DNA of 64,000 nucleotides from assembly GCF_032854445.1 (NCBI RefSeq), contig NC_088305.1:13333606-13397605 (forward strand), given 5' to 3'. Shown piece by piece: positions 59,001 through 64,000 of the stretch. Below the pieces are notes generated by a model. That model was not told the origin of the DNA and searched no databases. It was given only the letters and a program-made list of their open reading frames with translations. This stretch comes from Liolophura sinensis (Eukaryota > Mollusca > Polyplacophora > Chitonida > Chitonidae). The number at the start of each line of letters is the position of its first letter. Positions within the stretch are counted from its first letter, which is position 1. The translations under genes were made by a program, and so were the position numbers.

Positions 59001-62000
59001 CATCCATTTATTTGATAACGGTTTACAGGCCTACATCCATTTTTTGACAACCGTGTCCAAGCCTTCATCCATTAATTTGATAACGGTGTCCAGGCCTACA
59101 TCCAATCATTCGATAACGGTGTCCAGGCCTACATCCATTTTTTTACAACCGTGTCCAGGCCTTCATCCATTTATTTGATAGCGGTGTCCAGGCCTACATC
59201 CAATCATTCGATAACGATGTCCAGGCCTACATCTATTTATTTGATAACAGTGTCCAGGCCTGCGTCCAAGAATGCATTGAAGCAATGTGTAGCTCATAAA
59301 ATTGAAAAATTGGTAGCCTGCTCCAGTCACACTGAAATATCTTTTTTTGCAGTATACACTGTAGAATAGGGAAAATCACTGCACCACAAATGCAACTTTC
59401 TGAAAAAGTCTGGAGCAAGCAGTTATGTACCAATCAATCTAATACATGTATAACAAATGTTCGTATACTTTCGCTACGTGTAACATGATAATGTCAATGA
59501 CAGCTAGAGGACCACATGTGTTCTCATCCATGGTTCACGTATGATTTCGCTATAGTTGCTACACGTAACGTAATACCTTAACAACTGGATTAATAATTAT
59601 CCATTCTGATTCATGATAACACTTATTTAATGCACTACATCCCACATCTTTACTCACACAAAAATGTTGCCAAAGACCCCACAAAGATTCGAACTCTTCC
59701 TCCAGGTAAAAACCTCTTCTCCAGAGTGACTTGGTTAGTTCACTATACCATGAATCTTCCCTGACAGACTATGGCAGGAATACGGATTTTAAAGTTGTTA
59801 AAGTATAACAAAACTGATCACATTATAAAATTTATTTTTTTTACATATGAAGACAAACGTTAACCACAACGAAACTTTGACAGCACGTAGAAATACACGC
59901 AGGGAAGTTTCAGTAAAGATATTTTTCTGGTTAACGTTGATCTTCATACTGTAAATAAGAACACAGTGCCTCGTTTGATCGAAAGATTGGCCTTTTCGAT
60001 TGAGAGTGCATTTTTGGAGGGTTTTTGCTATGCAACCATCTCTTCTATGACCATATGACTTTTGATAAAGTTTTGTACTCCTGATTCAAAAATTTTCAGA
60101 AGAGTGCCAAAATTTAGAAATTTGCGCTTTCTTATCGTACGCCTCTGGGGCCGATTCTCCGCCTTACTGTGCCAGGTCCTTTCTGAAGAGTTCCATCCAG
60201 TTCTTATTTAGATATTTTGTGGAGTAAAACCTTACCATGCTATCGAAGGTAGGGTCGTCTCTCGGAGCGTACAGTGGGCTGTTAAAGGCCGTCACCCCCA
60301 AATTCCGGGGCTCGGCTTTGTGGAGGTCATAGGTCATCAGATGAACCGAGTCTACCACCCTGGGGGAGAAATTGTCAGACGAGTGAAAACGAAAGGCATC
60401 AAGATATGTGGGAAGTTTTTTTGAACAGTTTTGGAAAATAAGGTAAAGACTGTCACTCTATTATAATTTTTTCAAAGAATTCATGTATGAGCATTATAGT
60501 CCATATCATTAATGTAGCCTATCTACAGATATATGTGGTATGTCACCACGGGAATCATTTTCGTCCGTAGTTTATCAGTATGTCAGATTTTTCACATCCT
60601 TTATTTATATATTTTAACACGGACCATTCATATGTTGAGTGCAAGAGAACTGTAACATTTACTGCGAATTTTTGAATGTAATAACACGCTTCCCCAGGAA
60701 AGCCCCAGGACACATGGCAACAAACTCACGGATTTCAACACCAGATCTGTCAGTACTAGCGCCTCCACGAAATGAAATGAAACAGTTAGAGATGCCAGGG
60801 ATAGAAGGTAAATAAGTTAATGCTTATTACAGCTATGTGTTTCCGGAATTGTACAAACGTAACCGAACACATACTCAGCCATTTTGGGGGCGTCATAACA
60901 GGTCTGTATCAGATGACGGTATGCTGGAACAGCAGCCGTCAGGATTAAACTGCTTCCGTCGGAGGCACGCCGGATCTCCTGTAAAGCACAGTGAAAGTGA
61001 AGCAAGAAATCTCTTTGTGTATGTCTGGACATTTTTTATTCAATTTTCGCCATGCATGTGGGTTAAATACCAACATTCCACAGAAGTACCGTGTCGAGTA
61101 TTCGAAAATTACGCAAATTAGGCCGTGATGACGTCTCAAACGGTCAGTGCATTAGTGGTTAATTTTTCTAAAGATGTCCATCCTGTAAATTGTGTTTATA
61201 AATAAATAATAATTTGTGTTGGATCTTAAAGTATTCTACTCTACAATAATTTAGATATGCCATGTGTGTGTAATGACGATAAGCATGCAATAATATATGT
61301 CCCCGTGATGACCGGTGTCGTACGACATGACGTGGCGTCGTAGTTGTCTTCGTCCATAATGATAAACCTGTTGATACTCAAACATTTTGTAGAATGAATA
61401 AATGAATGAATGCTTGTGGTTTAACGTCGTACTTGACAATTTTTCAGTCATATGACCACGAGGAGTCATTAGGTGTGGGTACATGTACTGTGTCTTCTTG
61501 TGACAGGGCGAGTCCATGCCGAAAAAATGTGCTGCCAGCACTGACGTATCATGCCGAAGACATCAGGCATGACACCCAACCCAGTCACATTATACTGACA
61601 CCAGGCAAACCAGTCCTGTTTCCTCGTCCCAACCTCTCAGTGCTGAGCTCCAAGCGAGGCAGCAACAACTACCATTTTTAAAATCTTTGGTGTCACTCCA
61701 AAGGGTACCTGACGCCTATGGATAAGATCTTCTGACATAAAACTAATTAAAAATTCAAAGAATGATAAAAATAATACTATAGCTTGAATGTTTGTACATA
61801 CCTGCAATAACATTAAGAATCCTTCTTTCTCAACCGGTGTCGGGTATTCCCAGTTCACATCTAAACCGTCAAAGCCAAAATTCTGTAAAAGTGCTACGAT
61901 ATCTCTTGAAAACCTGAAAACAGAGAGAGAAAGAGAGAGAGAGGTAACATACTACAAGATCTACGGACTTAGGTAAGGATTCATGTACATTTGTTCATTT

Positions 62001-62849
62001 CCTTTCATACGTTCTGACCAATGATTCCCTCCGATGAATATTATATCGAGTGAGTGAGTGAGTGCTTGGGGTTTAACGTCGGACTTAACGATTTTTCAGT
62101 GATATGACGACAAAGGGATCCTTAGAGTGTATGTAATGTGCCTCCTTGTTGCAGGACGGACTTCCACCGCTCTTTTATCTGGTGCTGATTTACTGAGACG
62201 AAAGAAAGAATTATGCAGTTCTTCCAAGAAATTTCACACATGGTATAAAGGTAAGAAGACTATAAGAATACATAGCCATCATCAGTGCTGGTGTTCTATG
62301 ACTAAAACATAGATCAAATAAATTATGACCTAAATCAAATGTTTCATACACAAATCAACATTTTGAACTCGGGGACACAGATACTCACAAACACAAGGCT
62401 TTATAATAACCCGCAACCTGTGGATGGTCGTGAGTTTCCCCGGTTTCCTTCCACCATATTGCTGCCCGCCGTCGCATAAATGAGACATTCTTGAGTACGG
62501 GATACATCACCAATGAAATAAAATAAATAAATTTATAATAATGCGTGTTTGGTGCTTTCTTTTTACGGGAAGATTACATTTACTCACCTTTCGCGCTCTG
62601 ATTTTTGCTTAACCACTGGAGACAATGAACCTTGTACAGATAAAAGAACTTTCAAGTCGGGGTTCTTTTCTTTCAAGAGGATAAGGTTCCTATACTTGCT
62701 CTCCTCCACGTCGCTGGCTGGAGCTATGAGACCGTCCTTCACGTAAGCAAAGGCGTAAATAAGGTGGGTACAGAGGTGTGGGTCTAGCTCCGTGGGTGTG
62801 ACGATGTCCAGGTACCCTGGGTAGTAACAGGTCAGGATGGGGCTATAGC
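56048..62849 (-). CDS. GH18 chitinase-like protein, partial, with altered catalytic motif
   Basis: GH18 enzymes hydrolyse chitin using DxxDxDxE on a TIM barrel. Six exons in order: 62849-62588, 61913-61802, 60978-60875, 60359-60236, 58214-58029 and 56167-56048, all AG/GT with matching phases. Seen: CYYPGYLDIVTPTELDPHLC (strand 1), THLIYAFAYV, KVLLSVQGS (usually SxGG), GFDGLDVNWEYP (usually DGxDxDWEYP), LTAAVPAYRH, SVHLMTYDLHKAEP, GVTAFNSPLYAP, KIIIGIPAYGITFTL, NGATRVV and LWVSYDDVESVAKK. Glu is kept, but the Asp next to W-E is Asn (codon AAC). The signal-peptide exon would lie above 62849 and was not found. After 56048 the final barrel strand is missing; reading through gives VTCRNCGDINDAMIGV and a stop at 55997. 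It could be a secreted chitin-binding lectin or a weak enzyme. Confidence 0.9.
57645..57818 (-). mobile_element. SINE family A in a GH18-gene intron
   Basis: ttttacgccgtacccaagaa, tatacgacgagggccagcat, gaccatccgcaggttgctga, and B-box complement ggacttgaactcacagcg. Confidence 0.88.
58765..59275. repeat. Minisatellite, about 32-bp period, about 15 copies
   Basis: Unit ttatttgataacggtgtcca followed by ggcctacatcca. It is interspersed with a second variant (ttttttgacaaccgtgtcca, ggccttcatcca). Located in an intron of the GH18 gene. Confidence 0.93.
61393..61680 (-). mobile_element. SINE-like family B, near full length, in a GH18-gene intron
   Basis: Begins gaatgcttgtggtttaacgt and has the block caatttttcagtcatatgac. 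It ends with reverse complements of the sequence at 42545-42850 (cattatactgacaccaggca). A related piece lies at about 62050-62190 (+). Orientation is given relative to the 42.5 kb copy. Confidence 0.75.
61802..61913 (-). CDS. GH18 catalytic-motif exon
   Basis: Encodes RFSRDIVALLQNFGFDGLDV, then NWEYPTPVEKEGF. The motif positions are Asp-Gly-Leu-Asp-Val-Asn-Trp-Glu, with Asn at the third acidic position and the proton-donor Glu intact. Confidence 0.9.
62404..62533 (+). mobile_element. SINE family A, 3' half
   Basis: aacctgtggatggtcgtgag, body, and tail ccaatgaaataaaataaata, in the first identified GH18 intron. Confidence 0.85.
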
Positions 62850-63144
62850 CTAGAGGAAAGGACAAGACAATACCAGGTGAACAAAGAAATGTAAAATTAT
62901 TTTAAATGTATCTCAACCCACACTGCGATGACAAAGAGTATAAGTTTTTCATGCCTATATAATGAATGGTGTTGTATATATGTAAAATTGTTTTGTTATT
63001 TCTTCTGAATGAATGCTTTTTTCTTCAGGATGAGATTATAGTCCATGTACTGATCGAATTGTTGTTAACATATTGTCCTTCAAGCATGTTAGAAACCTTT
63101 CGTCATGCAGATGAGATGTATGATAACGTTAGCTGAATATTATT

Positions 63145-63312
63145 AAGACTCTCCGGCTGCATGTGGGAAGATCTATCAGCAACCCGGTCGTGGGTTTTCC
63201 CCGGGCTCGGCTTTGTTTCCTCCCATCATAATGCTGACCGCCGTCGTATAAGTGAAATATTCTTGAGTACGACGTAAAACATCAAGTAAATAAATAAGTA
63301 AATAAATAAATG
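63145..63312 (+). mobile_element. SINE family A, 3' two thirds
   Basis: ctccggctgcatgtgggaag, then gtcgtataagtgaaatattc, and tail (AAAT)n with variants. Upstream of the first identified GH18 exon. Confidence 0.85.
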
Positions 63313-64000
63313 TTATGACTGTATGGTTGGCTATTTACTGTTGGTACTCATCAGGAGTAGCGGAACCATTTCCAAAGTATCTATCTGTTAACAGATTGGG
63401 GAGGGATGTAATCCAAAATTAAGCATAGGATCCAGGAGTCTGAATATGAATAACTGATGCTCATATTCATCACGGTGAACCACGTTAATGTCTTTCCCTA
63501 CTTGGAGAGAAATGTTTTCCTGTGTTGTCCTTAGAAAAAGTTTTAGAAACAGAAAAGGTGTTTTTTCTGCTAGTGTGCATTTTTTTTTTTTTTGGTAACA
63601 ATGGTATAATGATGGTCCTGTTCTCAGTCACTCAGTAGGAGCGAAGTAAGGATAACGAAGCACGGCACCATCGTTTGTCTCAAAAGAAAACCTGAGGTCA
63701 AACAGCTCTTTAAACCAAAAAAATATATGGCTGCTAGTGCGTCTTCTCGTCACGTCTCTTTGTGTCATACTGATTACCCATTACGGACGGACGCGAAGAA
63801 TGTTCGAAACACAAACAGTTTGCACAATCCCTGATTGGTATATCGAAAATAGCGCAGACGATCAATATTTCACGTTTCCTTCTTCAAACATTGGCACAGG
63901 AAAGTTCCATAATGCATGTACTTTATAGGCCAGCTACCTAATAATACAGCATATCTAAGAAGAGTAAAATAACAATTAAAACAAACACTATATAAAAAAT
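63313..64000. other. Right edge, no gene recognised
   Basis: The GH18 signal-peptide exon might lie here or beyond the edge, but no minus-strand exon with a signal peptide and matching phase was visible. Confidence 0.5.

Noticed and set aside
58765-59275. CRISPR-like spaced repeats
   Set aside because: Units are contiguous with no unique spacers, and the genome is eukaryotic; this is a minisatellite.
63737-63928. Plus-strand 63-codon ORF with a signal-peptide-like start
   Set aside because: The start codon is GTG, there is no homology or splice support, and it is probably chance.

Overview
The window is eukaryotic genomic DNA from a lophotrochozoan invertebrate. Genes are split by GT-AG introns, coding DNA is sparse, and the rest is crowded with SINEs, MITEs and minisatellites. 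The many tRNA-derived SINEs with an (AAAT)n tail and the AAGGGAGGTAATT-type inverted-repeat ends suggest a mollusc. A brachiopod or related phylum cannot be excluded, and I cannot name the species.

Layout. (1) About 0.4-3.8 kb, minus strand: five internal exons of an SLC23-family (SVCT/nucleobase-ascorbate) transporter that runs off the left edge. It carries two compensating frameshifts and a SINE inserted on a splice donor. (2) 5.4-11.3 kb: three large minisatellites (35, 27 and 94 bp periods). (3) 13.3-13.9 kb, minus: a secreted, probably GPI-anchored protein resembling NTR/TIMP modules. (4) 14.1-18.6 kb: three more tandem arrays (44, 74 and about 12 bp). (5) 18.6-25.8 kb: no convincing gene. 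(6) 25.8-27.2 kb, plus: two weak exons of a possible death-domain protein with an in-frame TGA. (7) 30.7-34.8 kb, minus: a five-exon gene for a UBC (E2-like) protein with a long unassigned C-terminal region; the last exon has a frame break in a purine run. (8) 40.6-49.5 kb, plus: a complete eight-exon NDUFA10 gene (complex I 42 kDa subunit). (9) 51.4-52.5 kb: a long inverted-repeat (foldback) element. (10) 56.0-62.9 kb, minus: a GH18 chitinase-like gene whose catalytic motif is DGLDVNWE instead of DxxDxDxE.

The genes have unrelated housekeeping, transport, ubiquitin and secreted functions and do not form an operon or pathway. The most unusual points are the SLC23 locus (two frameshifts, a changed QH motif and a SINE that duplicated a 5' splice site), the GH18 active-site change, the E2-like protein architecture, and the foldback element. 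I found no clear new multi-gene system. All homology calls come from reading translated motifs; no database search was run.
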